Shown here: positions 37,603-46,716 of the stretch, piece after piece
How the letters are laid out: each line of letters begins with the position of its first letter
Position numbering within the stretch: position 1 is the first letter of the stretch
From: JAHIKV01 sp963733145
GTDB lineage: Bacteria > Planctomycetota > Planctomycetia > Pirellulales > Thermoguttaceae
Length of the DNA stretch: 64,000 bases
NCBI GenBank assembly: GCA_963733145.1
Contig: CAVTCJ010000013.1
Span: 434,001 to 498,000 of the forward strand
Direction: 5' to 3'
Notes under the pieces: generated by a model
Told to the model about the DNA's origin: nothing
Database searches by the model: none
What the model saw: the letters and a program-made list of their open reading frames with translations, nothing else
Program-made: the position numbers and the translations under genes

Positions 37603-37776
37603 CTAGTGTAGTGTCTCGTAAGTACGGCGTCTTATTTTGCTGAGAATAGTGGAGTTGGGTGCCACTGCTGGCTTGTCCAGCAGTGCGGAAGTGCAACAGC
37701 GGTCAACACTGCTGGACAAGCCAGCAGTGGCACCCTCCGCCGCATAAGTAACCATCTGCGTGAGACGCTACACTAG
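37603..37776. mobile_element. MITE with CTAGTGTAGYGTCTC ends carrying an R5 palindrome
   Basis: Terminal inverted repeats CTAGTGTAGTGTCTC (37603-37617) and GAGACGCTACACTAG (37762-37776), 14 of 15 complementary. No coding sequence. Inside is an R5 palindrome (37657-37735: GTGCCACTGCTGGCTTGTCC ... GGACAAGCCAGCAGTGGCAC). CTAG ends with TA at the border recall IS630/Tc1-type targets, but no autonomous element is present to confirm this. Confidence 0.75.
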
Positions 37777-37798
37777 CTTAGAACAGCCCGGATTGGGC

Positions 37799-37987
37799 TC
37801 ACGCGGAGGCCTTCAACGGCAGCGTGGCCGCGACCGAGTGCGGTTCCAGTTCTCCCCGCAGGATCAGGAGGTCGGTTGGGGCCTCGATCCCCAGTCGGAC
37901 GCGGTCGCCGGCGACCCTGACCACCGTCACGACGATCTTGTCGCCGAGTTTGATTTTTTCGCTCTCGCGTCTGGATAAGACCAACAT
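37799..37987 (-). CDS. csrA: Carbon storage regulator CsrA
   Basis: 62 residues: MLVLSRRESEKIKLGDKIVVTVVRVAGDRVRLGIEAPTDLLILRGEL, the canonical CsrA fold with the RNA-binding start LVLSRRESE and the VRLGIEAP strand. It binds GGA motifs in mRNA leaders and modulates translation and stability. A strong SD (GGGAGGT) precedes the ATG. The usual VxREE/R end is replaced by RGELEPHSVAATLP. It lies downstream of a conserved protein on the same strand, and both may be co-expressed. Confidence 0.95.
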   Translation of the reverse strand: MLVLSRRESEKIKLGDKIVVTVVRVAGDRVRLGIEAPTDLLILRGELEPHSVAATLPLKASA

Positions 37988-38071
37988 CGTTCGACCTCCC
38001 GGTGATGAATCTATACTAATGTATATATGTAGGCGAGTCGGGTCAATCCCGGCGAGAGATTTTTCCTGCCT

Positions 38072-38368
38072 CTAGGCGGCGGCCGAATCGAGGGCCGGCC
38101 CTTCGAGCAATTGGGTCTTGAGGAACCGTTCTCCGTGGCAACTGTAGAACAGCACCTGATTGCGATCGGTCTCCCAGATCGCGGTGAACTTGGTGGCACG
38201 GGGTCCGTGCAGGCAGAAGTAAATACCGCAGGGTTTGCCGCCCCTCATCAGAACCCTCTCGGTCAGCGAAAAGACTCCCTCTTGAAGTTGGTAACGGTTA
38301 CAGATGGTGGTGTTGACAAAGTCTCGAAGATCGTGGACGCTTCCAATCTGTTGAAAACGAGTCAACAT
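38072..38368 (-). CDS. Conserved planctomycete protein next to csrA
   Basis: 98 residues: VHDLRDFVNTTICNRYQLQEGVFSLTERVLMRGGKPCGIYFCLHGPRATKFTAIWETDRNQVLFYSCHGERFLKTQLLEGPAL. The pattern (HDLR-FVN-T-C, RGG-PCG-YFCLHGPR, AIWE-DRN) belongs to a planctomycete-specific family I recognise but that has no assigned function. It lies 84 bp upstream of csrA on the same strand, which hints at a link to CsrA-dependent control; this is inference. Confidence 0.75.
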   Translation of the reverse strand: MLTRFQQIGSVHDLRDFVNTTICNRYQLQEGVFSLTERVLMRGGKPCGIYFCLHGPRATKFTAIWETDRNQVLFYSCHGERFLKTQLLEGPALDSAAA

Positions 38369-38660
38369 TGTTGTTTATAGTCTCCTGAATGTGTGCGAAG
38401 CTGAGATAATGGGCAGTTTCGCACGGTTAAGATAATGTGGGGTGAATGCCGGCAATGAAAACTATCGGCATAATCAGCGAGAATAATTCGTCTGAGTATT
38501 TCGGGCATTCTCGGCTGCCTGCGAAAAATACCGGCGACCCTGACGGCCTCTTAACTCAAGCAACACAAGAAGATCGGTCTACTTTGAACGGCCGGCGGCG
38601 ATGCCGGGCGACTTTTTTTCTCAAGTCGATGCCCGCCGGAAAAACCGGTCTTTGCCCCAC

Positions 38661-38799
38661 TTTTCGCCTATTTTGATGCTGTTGTGGATCGTAGGGTGGG
38701 ACAAGCTTTAGCGCAGTCCCACCATGTTTTTCGCCGGTCTTGGTGGGACCGCGCTAAAGCTTGTCCCACCCTACGCAGCTTTTCACCTATTTTGATGCT
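38661..38799. repeat. R1 palindrome flanked by 20-bp direct repeats
   Basis: The R1 inverted repeat (38691-38774, GTAGGGTGGGACAAGCTTTA ...) is bracketed by TTTTCGCCTATTTTGATGCT (38661-38680) and TTTTCACCTATTTTGATGCT (38780-38799), 19 of 20 identical. The right copy contains the end of the DUF6807 gene including its stop (38787-38789). The left copy is a duplicate of that gene end. Confidence 0.9.
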
Positions 38800-39732
38800 C
38801 CGGTGTAAACGGAGTAGGCCTTGGCCACGCGCCCCTGACGCTCGTCTCCGCGGTGCAGCAGGACGCGGTAGCGCAGGGTCAAGCTCCTCGCCTGCGGCGA
38901 GGGTCTTTGCCCCGTCTGAGTCCTTGCCGATGAACTCGCGCAGGCCGAAGGGGTTGGCGGCCAGCAGGCCGTACGGCCGCACGTGCCAGCAGGTGGGAAA
39001 GCGGAAACTGCCGGGATGGTTGAGCACCGCGATGCCGACCGTTTGGCCGTCGACTGGTCCGTGGTAATCGACCCACGCGGCGCGTTTTCCCCAGGCCGCT
39101 TTGTTCCGCTGATGCAGGCTGTTGACGATCTCCCCGCCCAGGCCCCGCTCGACGCGCATCGTATCGGCCACGCGGATGCCGAACGACCCTTCCTTCGTAT
39201 CGCCGAAGGTGACTTTGCCGTCGGTCGCTTTCAGGGTGATGTCGAAGTCGATCCAGCGGGCGTCGCCGTCGGTGTCGAAATGCAACGTGCGGCTGTCCTC
39301 GAGCAGCTTCTTGCCGTCCGGGTCGAGCCAGGCGTCGCGGGCGGCGATCGTAGCCGGCCGGCCGCCGGCGAGCTTGGTGAACTCGAGGTGCTTGATCGTG
39401 CCCACCCGGCCGCTCTCGGACCAGAAGTTCACGCCGCTGACGTTCCCGTGCGTGAAGAAGATCGAGCGCTGATGCGGATGGTCCTTATTCTCGCCCGGCC
39501 GATCGAGCATCGGATAATCGCGGGTCATCCGCTGGCCGGTCGGCCCGATGATGGGCCACAGAATCGGCTTTGTGCCCGAGCGGATCAGGTACTCGGTGAA
39601 GAGCCGGCCGTCGATCTTGACCACCGCACCCCGCTCGGAGCGTTCGACAGTGATCTCGGCCGAAAAAGCCTGAAAACACGGGAAAAACATGGCGACGGCC
39701 AGCGCGGCCAACGGAGCGAGACGGTCATACAC
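38787..39732 (-). CDS. DUF6807 (PmoA-type) secreted protein, one frameshift
   Basis: About 315 residues. GTG 39732 is chosen because AGGAG lies just upstream; ATG 39690 is possible. The signal peptide is LAPLAALAVAMFFPCFQAFSA. The mature domain has IDGRLFTEYLIRSGTKPILWPIIGPTGQRMTRDYPM, DHPHQRSIFFTHGNVSGVNFW and VDYHGPVDGQTVGIAVLNHPGSF, the family hallmark. One extra base near 38885 shifts the last 35 codons; corrected they read LTLRYRVLLHRGDERQGRVAKAYSVYTGASK and stop at 38787. Despite the PmoA name this family is not methane monooxygenase; its role is unknown. Confidence 0.85.
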
Positions 39733-39812
39733 GGCATAATTCTCCTGTTGCGGATGCTTATACCATGATAGGTTGTCGCTGAACGATTCGCAACCATGCC
39801 CTAGCATTGTGA

Positions 39813-39918
39813 TCTTAGGTCTTGGGTCTTGGGTCTTAGGTCTTAGCACGAAGACCCAAGACCTAAGACCCAAGACCATCAAAGATTGAGGGCGTTTTCT
39901 CAATCCCAAAAACTAATG
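39813..39918. repeat. R9 heptad palindrome between divergent-end genes
   Basis: Heptads GTCTTGG/GTCTTAG face AGACCCA/AGACCTA units, followed by the conserved tail ATCAAAGATTGAGGGCGTTT ... CAATCCCAAAAACTAATGGC, as at 22454-22568. The tail overlaps the stop codon of the next gene (39913-39915, CTA on the plus strand). Confidence 0.85.
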
Positions 39919-40725
39919 GCCTGCATTGCGAATCAGCCGCATTTTTGCCTTGCGGTATTCAGCGAAGGAGATCGGCCTGAAGTCGGCCATCTGCTTCCGC
40001 GCCTGCTCGACGCGCTCCAGATCGGCCGCCGTTAGCGAGCGGATGAGCTGATGCTCGCTGCGGATCAGGGGCGGATAAACCCTGGCCCACTTGCCTCCGG
40101 GCGACAGTTTCAGCGTCACTCGCGCCGCGGTCGCGTTCCGCTGGGCCAAGGCCGCGTTAGCCACCAGCCGCCCGAACGGCGGCAGCGAGCCGGGCGACAG
40201 CAACGCGTTCAGCCGGGCGTACCAGTCCGAGAACTGATGGTACTGCTCCGCCACGCTCGGGTCCCGTTCCGTGGCCAGCGTGATCCGATAGACGACCATC
40301 GGGCTGTCCAGCGTCAAGGTGTTCGAGGCCGGATCGAATTGCTCGCGGAACTTCGGCGCGGCCAGATACTTGATCAGTGGATCGGTATCCTTATGGGCGG
40401 CGTCCTCCTGCAAGCGGTCGGTGAACGTGGTCACCTCGCCGATGCTCAATTGGGCGCGAGTCCGGGCCTTCAGATTCAAGAGGATGAACCGCCCGGCCGA
40501 CATCTCGAAGACGATCGTTTCGGCCGGCGCCTTCATGCAATCGTAGACCACGCCGGTGTGAAAAATCGTGGTGCTGCGGCACACAGGCTCCTTCTCTTCG
40601 CCGAGGAAGACCGCGTTATCGACGCGGAAATCGACGGCCGCCGGTTCGACGCCAGGCGGCGGCGCGGCGGCCTTGGCTGTAGCCCCGATGGCCGCCAACA
40701 CGATCAGCAGGGACAAATGGCTCAT
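39913..40725 (-). CDS. Secreted protein of unknown function
   Basis: 270 residues. A short signal peptide (SHLSLLIVLAAIGATAKA) is followed by VDFRVDNAVFLGEEKEPVCRSTTIFHTGVVYDCMKAPAETIVFEMSAGRFILLNLKARTRAQLSIGEVTTF. I recognise this FRVDN-V-----EP----TTIF--G-VYD----P-E--VFD pattern from a planctomycete family without a known role. The C-terminus is helical and charged (AADLERVEQARKQMADFRPISFAEYRKAKMRL). Upstream is a strong palindrome (40806-40898). Its stop codon lies in the tail of the R9 repeat. Confidence 0.65.
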   Translation of the reverse strand: MSHLSLLIVLAAIGATAKAAAPPPGVEPAAVDFRVDNAVFLGEEKEPVCRSTTIFHTGVVYDCMKAPAETIVFEMSAGRFILLNLKARTRAQLSIGEVTTFTDRLQEDAAHKDTDPLIKYLAAPKFREQFDPASNTLTLDSPMVVYRITLATERDPSVAEQYHQFSDWYARLNALLSPGSLPPFGRLVANAALAQRNATAARVTLKLSPGGKWARVYPPLIRSEHQLIRSLTAADLERVEQARKQMADFRPISFAEYRKAKMRLIRNAGH

Positions 40726-40805
40726 ATTTGGTTACCCCAGGAAGACGGTAGTTTTGGGAGGCGAAGCATACCCAGCCTCCCCCGGCGTGTAAAGCCGAGT
40801 GCCGG

Positions 40806-40898
40806 AAAAGGTGACAGCCACCAAATCTGGGATATATAGGCCATATTTTTGCGGTCCAAACGCCCCGGATTACCCATATTTGGTGCCTGTCACCTTTA
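40806..40898. repeat. Palindromic repeat R13 (AAAGGTGACAGCCACCAAAT)
   Basis: AAAAGGTGACAGCCACCAAAT at the left and ATTTGGTGCCTGTCACCTTT at the right, with a weaker internal repeat (TATATAGGCCATATTTTTG). It lies between two divergently oriented secreted-protein genes. Confidence 0.85.
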
Positions 40899-41068
40899 TA
40901 TAAAGCAATCTCACTGCGGTGTGTTGGAACTACCTGTCTGACGCAGGGCTTGACCTCGGGCTGCACTTCGGAGACGATGCCCTGAATCTGGCGAAAACCG
41001 AACCGCTCGGAGGTGCGTAGGCATTACATATCGGATCAAAGGATGGTTTTTTTCAAGGAGCGATTCCC

Positions 41069-43231
41069 ATGGCAGGATTGTCGTCGTGCATGGCAAGCGT
41101 GCTGATCTCGTCGGTGCTGGGCGGAGTGGGCCTTCCTTTCGGAGTCCCTCCGGGGCCTGAAGACGCGATGATGGGCCGCGTTGCCCCGGACCATTGCTTA
41201 TTCTATTTGAGTTGGGCGGAGACCGTCTCCCCGGAACGAAACAGCAGCAATCAAACCGAACAACTCCTGGCGGAGCCGGAAGTGCAAAACTTCCTCGCCC
41301 AGATCGGCGGGGCCATTCGTAAAGGAATGGAAAAAGGGATTGAACGGATCAGCGATGCCGAAGAGAAGGAACTCGCCGGCGAAGCTCTGGCGTTGGCCAA
41401 GTCAATCACCGCTCGGCCGGGGGCGTTTTTCATCACGAAAATCAAGCTGCCCGCCAAGTCCAACAAAATCGAGAAGCAGGCCCCGGCCAAGAACACCGAT
41501 TCGGCCGCTAAAAAAACGGCGGAAGGCGAGGGCGACGAAGCCGATTCCGCCGAGGACGACGCCCATTCGGATCAGCAGTCGGAGGAATCGCCGAAAACCG
41601 CGCTCGACCCGTTCGGCGCACTGCAATTCCCGCAAGATATCGAAATGGGGGCCGTCTTTGCTCTGGGGGCCGACGCTGCGGCGCTGAAGTCTCGAATCAG
41701 GAGCAAGTTCCAGAAGATCGCCTCGACCAACGAGCCGAAGGGGAAATTCTTCAAAGTCATTCCGCTCGAAGGCGAGGACTGGTATTGGCAAATGCCGCAT
41801 GAGCCGCACAAAACGACGGTCGTATTTGGTTTTCGCGGCAACTATATGATTGCCGCTTCGACGGAGGCGGTGTTCAAAGACATTCTGGCCCGGATGGACA
41901 AGAAGCCGCCGCAGTGGTGGTCGGACATACGCGAAAAACTGCCCATCGAGCGGCGGACGATCACAATCTACGTCGATTTTCTTCCCTGGGTGGATATATT
42001 CGTTGCCGGCAAAGATGAAAAAGAATTGAAGGAGGCCCGATTGGCCCTGGACGTACTCGGGCTGAACAACGCGCGGGCCTGGATCGAAGTCTGGGGGCTG
42101 GAGGGCCGCGGCTTCGCGGCAAAATCTCTGCTTATGCTGAACGGCGAACCGCAAGGGTTGCTGCGGCTGCTTTCGCAACGGCCGCTGACGACTAAAGACC
42201 TCGCGCTAATTCCCAGTGACGCCGGCGCAGCCGCGGTTTTCCGTTTTGACGCCCAAGCCGCTCTGGACATCGTGCTGTCCGCGGCGGAAAAGCTCGACCC
42301 TGACGCTAGAAAAACAATTTTGGACACCCTCGCCAAGATAAAGAAAGATTCGGGCATCGATCTGCGCGGCGACGTCTTGAAGGGGCTGGGCGACACCTGG
42401 TGCGTCTACGCCTCGACAAACGAGGGCGGCTGGCCGATAACCGTAGTCTCGCTCCGCGACGCGCCGCGGACGAAAGCCATCTACGAGCGGCTGATGAAGC
42501 TCGCACAACAGTCCGCCCCGAAACGCGACACTCCTCTGGAGATGAGCGGTGATCTCTCGAACATGCAACCGCAACTTGAAAAATTCGCCTTTGCGGGCCA
42601 CGATGTGTATTGCCTGAATTACGGACCGCTTGCGCCGGCATGGTGCATGACGAAGGGGGAAATAGTGTTCGGGCTGTCGCCGCAGAGCGTGAAGGCTTTT
42701 TTGGCCCGCGGCAAGAAGCAGAAATCGCTCGCCAGCGTCCCGGTGGTGGCCGAACTGTTTTCGCAGGGCAAGGGGCCGATGGGATTGGCCTACTGCGACG
42801 CCACGTCCTTGTTCCGATTCTGCTACAATATCTTGTCTTTTTACAGCCCCGCGATTACCAATGGGCTGCGGCAGGGCGGCTGTGAGGTCGATTTATCGCT
42901 AATGCCGTCTCCTCCCGCAATCTATCGGCACCTCGATCCCAGCATTGCGACGTTCCGCCGGTCTAAATACGGGATCGAATTCGTATCGCGAAACACGCTT
43001 CCTTTGCCCAATGTGAACGGTTGGTTTGCGATGATGGCCTTGACGAGTTACGGCAGCACGGTTCAAGGCGTTGTCTCCGCGCAGCACGCCGACGCTCCAG
43101 CCGCGGAGACGCAACCAGCCAAGCCGCAAGCTGAACCATCGGCTTCCCCGTATCCGCCGGCGCGGCCGGCTGAAGAAGAAAAAAATGACGGAGCGCAAGA
43201 TGATAAGTCGCCCCATCCCGAGGACGAGTGA
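41069..43231 (+). CDS. Large planctomycete protein of unknown function
   Basis: 720 residues; ATG 41069 with AAGGAG upstream. The N-terminus MAGLSSCMASVLISSVLGGVGLPFG may be a signal sequence. VAPDHCLFYLSWAETVSPERNSSNQTEQLLAEPEVQNFLAQIG is a recurring opening in a planctomycete family of large unknown proteins (APE-CLFY--WAG--). An acidic, low-complexity stretch (about 125-180: AAKKTAEGEGDEADSAEDD...) is followed by an alpha/beta body without a recognisable active site and a Pro/Ala-rich tail. No function can be assigned. Confidence 0.7.
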   Translation: MAGLSSCMASVLISSVLGGVGLPFGVPPGPEDAMMGRVAPDHCLFYLSWAETVSPERNSSNQTEQLLAEPEVQNFLAQIGGAIRKGMEKGIERISDAEEKELAGEALALAKSITARPGAFFITKIKLPAKSNKIEKQAPAKNTDSAAKKTAEGEGDEADSAEDDAHSDQQSEESPKTALDPFGALQFPQDIEMGAVFALGADAAALKSRIRSKFQKIASTNEPKGKFFKVIPLEGEDWYWQMPHEPHKTTVVFGFRGNYMIAASTEAVFKDILARMDKKPPQWWSDIREKLPIERRTITIYVDFLPWVDIFVAGKDEKELKEARLALDVLGLNNARAWIEVWGLEGRGFAAKSLLMLNGEPQGLLRLLSQRPLTTKDLALIPSDAGAAAVFRFDAQAALDIVLSAAEKLDPDARKTILDTLAKIKKDSGIDLRGDVLKGLGDTWCVYASTNEGGWPITVVSLRDAPRTKAIYERLMKLAQQSAPKRDTPLEMSGDLSNMQPQLEKFAFAGHDVYCLNYGPLAPAWCMTKGEIVFGLSPQSVKAFLARGKKQKSLASVPVVAELFSQGKGPMGLAYCDATSLFRFCYNILSFYSPAITNGLRQGGCEVDLSLMPSPPAIYRHLDPSIATFRRSKYGIEFVSRNTLPLPNVNGWFAMMALTSYGSTVQGVVSAQHADAPAAETQPAKPQAEPSASPYPPARPAEEEKNDGAQDDKSPHPEDE

Positions 43232-43416
43232 CGATAGTGTTTCTTCAAATCAGCCCGAGATAACGGCAAAATGCGGAAAATGACGCGAGGGCCAGTCTGC
43301 AAGCCCTCAATGCGGCCACGGCAGTGTGTGACAATTTCCACTGGCGCGATCTGCGGGGTTTAGGTAAACTGCTTGCATGGAGTATTTCAATCAGGAATCC
43401 AAGCAAGGAGCATGGC

Positions 43417-44855
43417 ATGAACCCGACATCGCAAGTCGCGCCAGAGAAGTTCGTCGAGACGATGAAGGACGAGATCGAGCAGTACGCCAAGGATGTGATG
43501 GAGGCCGTCAACAAAGCCCCGGATGGCGAGTGGATTGCCGGCAGCGAAGAACGCGTTCGCGATCTTTCGGCGGAGATGCGCCGTAAGGTTTTTGAACGTG
43601 CGCTACAGCAGCGGGTTGATGCGGCGGAAGCCGCTTTTCCCCCCTCCGCACCATCCGACCACCGGCAAGCGGCTGGCGAATAAAGGCCGGCAGTCGCACA
43701 AGGTTCTCACCATCAACGGCAAAATCAAAATCGTGCGACGCTGGTGGCATGGACCGCAGATCGGGAGTGTCGCACCGGCGGACGCGATTCTCGATCGTAG
43801 CGAGACAACCATCACGCCTGGCGTGTTGGAGATGGCGTGCCGCGTGAACTTGTCGGCGACGAGCTTCGTCCGAGCGGCAGGCGGCTTTGGAACGCACGGC
43901 GCAGGTGAAACTCAGCGGCGAGCGACTGCGGCAAGAGGTGGAGGCGGCCGGGCGTCGCGTGCTGAAAGCCCAGCAAGACGATACCATCGCCGTGACGTGG
44001 CACGCGGAAGATTGCGTCGCGCCGGACGATGAAACCAGCGAGAAAACACGCGTTTACACGGGTTGCGACGGTGTGATGGTCCCGATCATCACCGACGTCG
44101 AGAAGATCAAACGCCGCGACAACGTAAAAGCCAAGCGGCGGCGTTGCGGCAAGAAGTGCAAGCCGTTGCCGCCGCGACGGCGAGGCTCGGATCGGTCTTG
44201 GAAAGAGTTCAAGGTCGCCTTCTTTTACAGCGAGGGCGGAAAGCATCAGCATGTGGCGTTCACGCACGGCAATCACATTGCGGCGGGCAAGCTGCTCCGT
44301 CGTGAAGCGGACAGGCTGCGGTTCCAGAAGGCCGACGAACGCGTAGGCTTGGTGGACGGGGCGACATGGATTCGCCAGCAGATGCAGTTGCATTTTGCCG
44401 AGTTGGATGGGTTAGGCTTGGACTTTTACCACTTGAGCGAAAACGTTCATCGCGCGCGGCGCAAAGTGTTTGGCGAGGAATCGCCGGAAGGCAAAACGTG
44501 GGCGGACGAACTGATGCACGTATTCAAGCACGAAGGATGCACGGCGGCTTGGGAACGCATTCTCCCGTGGCGAACGACATTGCGAGGCAAGGTGAAGCGC
44601 AAGGCGACGGATCGGTTGTTGCACTTCATCTCGGCGCGCAGGAACATGATCCGCTATCCGGAGTTCCGCGAGCGCGGCTGGCAGATTGGCAGCGGCCCGA
44701 CCGAGTCGCAATGCAAACTATGCACAAAGCGGCTGAAAGGCTACGGTCGTCGCTGGGACCGGCCCAACGCCACGGCCGTCGCGGCCCTTGATACGCTGGA
44801 CAGAAACGGTCAATGGGGCCAAGTCTGGCCAAACGCCCGCCCTGTCACGACTTAA
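43417..44855 (+). pseudogene. ISKra4-type transposase, two frameshifts
   Basis: Three frames read as one transposase. Part 1 (43417-43640): PEKFVETMKDEIEQYAKDVMEAVNKAPDGEWIAGSEERVRDL. Part 2 (about 43645-43880): PTTGKRLANKGRQSHKVLTINGKIKIVRRWWHGPQIGSVAPADAILD. Part 3 (43887-44855): VYTGCDGVMVPIITDVEKIKRRDNVKAKRRR, LGLDFYHLSENVHRARRKVFGEESPEGKTWADEL and WQIGSGPTESQCK, a strong ISKra4 signature. The first shift is at a CCCCCC run near 43640 and the second near 43885, so sequence error is possible. I could not define terminal inverted repeats. Confidence 0.8.
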
Positions 44856-44980
44856 GGCCGCCCAGAACGCTGGTCACACACCCACGGCACCTTCGATTTG
44901 ACACCTTGGAAACCCCACGATAGAATGCACATACGTGTGTGTGTGTGCATCGAGCCGAAGCAACCACAGGGCCAGCCATT

Positions 44981-45208
44981 ATGGCAACGAAGACAATTTC
45001 CATCGACCTGGAAGCCTACGAGCGGCTCCGGGCGGTACGGCAAGAACACGAGTCGTTCAGCCAGGTAATCAAGCGGGTGGTGAAGCCGCCGTTCGACGTC
45101 GAGGCGTTCCGGAGGGACATCGAACGATCCTCGCTGAGCGATGAGGCGATCGAGGCAATCGAGCAGCAAATACACGAACGACACCGGCCCTCGAACCGAG
45201 AGTTCTGA
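44981..45208 (+). CDS. VapB-like antitoxin
   Basis: 75 residues from ATG 44981: ATKTISIDLEAYERLRAVRQEHESFSQVIKRVVKPPFDVEAFRRDIERSSLSDEAIEAIEQQIHERHRPS. The short ribbon-helix-helix-like N-terminus (TISIDLEAYERLRAVR--HESFSQVIKRVV) is a VapB/RelB-type DNA-binding domain and the rest a toxin-binding tail. Its stop overlaps the toxin start (TGATG). A GTGTGTGTGTGTG tract lies 32 bp upstream. Confidence 0.8.
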   Translation: MATKTISIDLEAYERLRAVRQEHESFSQVIKRVVKPPFDVEAFRRDIERSSLSDEAIEAIEQQIHERHRPSNREF

Positions 45209-45618
45209 TGGCCTGCTTGGACACCACCATCTTGATCGATCTGCTGCGCTCGAATCCGGAGCGGCGGCGTAGTGCGCTGGCAAAGATCGAGGAATTGGCC
45301 GGGCGCGGCGAAGCCATCGTGACTACCCGGCTGAATCTGGCCGAAGTTTATGTTGGCATTGAGCTTTCGCGCCTGCGTGAGCGGGACGAGGCTCGCCTGC
45401 TCACCGTTTTACTTCATCTCGACGCCATTCTGGAGTTTTCCGAATCGTCCGCGCGGTCGTATGGCGAAACGAAGGCCCATCTGCGGCGGATCGGCCGACC
45501 GGCGGGGGACATGGATGTGTTGATTGCCGCCACGGCGCTGGGCACCGGGCATTGCTTGGTAACGCGGAATCCGGCCCATTTCGCCGATATACCACACCTT
45601 CGGGTGGAGGCGTACTGA
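45208..45618 (+). CDS. vapC: VapC-like PIN-domain toxin
   Basis: 136 residues. A PIN-domain RNase of a type II toxin-antitoxin pair. Metal-binding acidic residues appear in the usual positions: the first Asp in ACLDTTILIDLLRSN, Glu in TRLNLAEVYVGIEL, and Asp in RPAGDMDVLIAATALGTG, with TRNPAHF near the end. Such toxins cleave specific RNAs. The start overlaps the antitoxin stop by one base, so the pair is translationally coupled. It lies between an ISKra4 element and rpsB. Confidence 0.85.
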   Translation: MACLDTTILIDLLRSNPERRRSALAKIEELAGRGEAIVTTRLNLAEVYVGIELSRLRERDEARLLTVLLHLDAILEFSESSARSYGETKAHLRRIGRPAGDMDVLIAATALGTGHCLVTRNPAHFADIPHLRVEAY

Positions 45619-45770
45619 GCCGTTGACCTCGCTCGCCGCGTCTGTTACGCTATGGGGTTTCCCGTCTTGAACGGTCCAGGGCGGTGGGCTATGAAATCAG
45701 ACCGGATTTTCGACCTAACGCCGGACGCCCAAGGGGACATCGCCGGTGTGCCTGTGGAGAAGGAGTTTTT

Positions 45771-46511
45771 GTGGCTACTGTTTTAGTAAAGGACTTGATC
45801 GAAGCGGGGGTTCATTTCGGACATCGCGCGAGCCGTTGGAACCCGAAGATGCGCCCGTACATCTACGCCCGGCGCAATCAGATTCACATTATCGACGTCC
45901 GCGAGACGATCCGCGGCCTGTTGCGGGCGCGGCGTTACTTGCAGCAGGTCGCCGCCCGGGGAAGCTTGGTGCTGATGGTCGGCACCAAGCGGCAGGCCAG
46001 CGACGTGATCGATCAGCAGGGCGTCCGTTGCGGCATGCCCTTCGTCAGCGACCGCTGGCTGGGCGGCACACTGACCAACTTCCGCACGATCCGCAGCCGG
46101 CTCTCGCGGTTGGAGGAGCTGGAGGAGCTGCGGAGCACCGATAAGATCGCCGCTTACTCCAAGAAGATGCAGTCCTCGTTGAACCGCGAGTATCGCAAGA
46201 TGTACCGGAACCTCAACGGCATTCGCTCGTTGAGCCGCCTGCCCGAGTGTCTGCTGGTCGTCGATCCGCGGAAAGAGAAGAACGCCATCGCCGAGGCCCG
46301 CAAGCTGGGCATCACCACCGTGGCGCTGATCGACACCGACTGCGATCCCGACGAGGTGGACCTGCCGGTCCCCGGCAACGACGACAGCATCCGTTCCATC
46401 GAGTTGATCGTGAAGCTGATGGCCGACGCGATCCTGGCGGGCAAGAACGCCGCCGGCGGGCAGAAGCAGGAGCAGGCCGAAGGCGCCGTGGCCGAACCGG
46501 TCGGGGCGTAG
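45771..46511 (+). CDS. rpsB: 30S ribosomal protein S2
   Basis: 246 residues from GTG 45771, with AAGGAG at 45760-45765; the open frame extends to 45684. ATVLVKDLIEAGVHFGHRASRWNPKMRPYIYARRNQIHIIDV is the canonical start. SDRWLGGTLTNFRTIRSRLSRLEELE and PVPGNDDSIRSIELIVKLMADAIL complete the family signature. The C-terminus has a short Gln/Glu-rich extension. First gene of rpsB-tsf-pyrH-frr, but separated from tsf by repeats. Confidence 0.96.
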   Translation: MATVLVKDLIEAGVHFGHRASRWNPKMRPYIYARRNQIHIIDVRETIRGLLRARRYLQQVAARGSLVLMVGTKRQASDVIDQQGVRCGMPFVSDRWLGGTLTNFRTIRSRLSRLEELEELRSTDKIAAYSKKMQSSLNREYRKMYRNLNGIRSLSRLPECLLVVDPRKEKNAIAEARKLGITTVALIDTDCDPDEVDLPVPGNDDSIRSIELIVKLMADAILAGKNAAGGQKQEQAEGAVAEPVGA

Positions 46512-46523
46512 CGGCCGGCCGGT

Positions 46524-46645
46524 GTAGGACAGGTTGTTAACCTGTCCGGCGTCGCCGACAACGGTCGCGGCGGTGTGGGACACGTTGACAACCTGTCCTA
46601 CGGGTCACCGGGAAAGCACGGGACAGGTTGACAACCTGTCCTACG
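46524..46645. repeat. R12 palindromes (GTAGGACAGGTTGTTAACC) in the rpsB-tsf spacer
   Basis: Three related units: GTAGGACAGGTTGTTAACCTGTCC (46524-46547), a degenerate GTGGGACACGTTGACAACCTGTCC unit (46575-46598) and GGGACAGGTTGACAACCTGTCCTA (46620-46643). Each is a self-complementary hairpin. A single unit also follows the gene at 59823-60554 (60561-60587). Confidence 0.9.
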
Positions 46646-46716
46646 GTGCCTGCGGCGGGCGATTAGAAGCTAACAACCATCAACATACCTATCCGATAGA
46701 CGGGAGAACACGAACG

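Noticed and set aside
38446..38676. 76-codon plus-strand frame downstream of the R1/20-bp duplication
   Set aside because: It has no SD or recognisable motif and runs into the duplicated gene end.
38787..39732. Methane monooxygenase subunit (PmoA)
   Set aside because: The DUF6807 family is often mislabelled PmoA. No membrane helices or copper-site motifs are present, and no pmoB/pmoC are nearby.
43417..44855. Programmed frameshift in the ISKra4-type transposase
   Set aside because: There are two shifts in opposite contexts, no slippery heptamer plus stimulatory hairpin was evident, and the window has many random indels.
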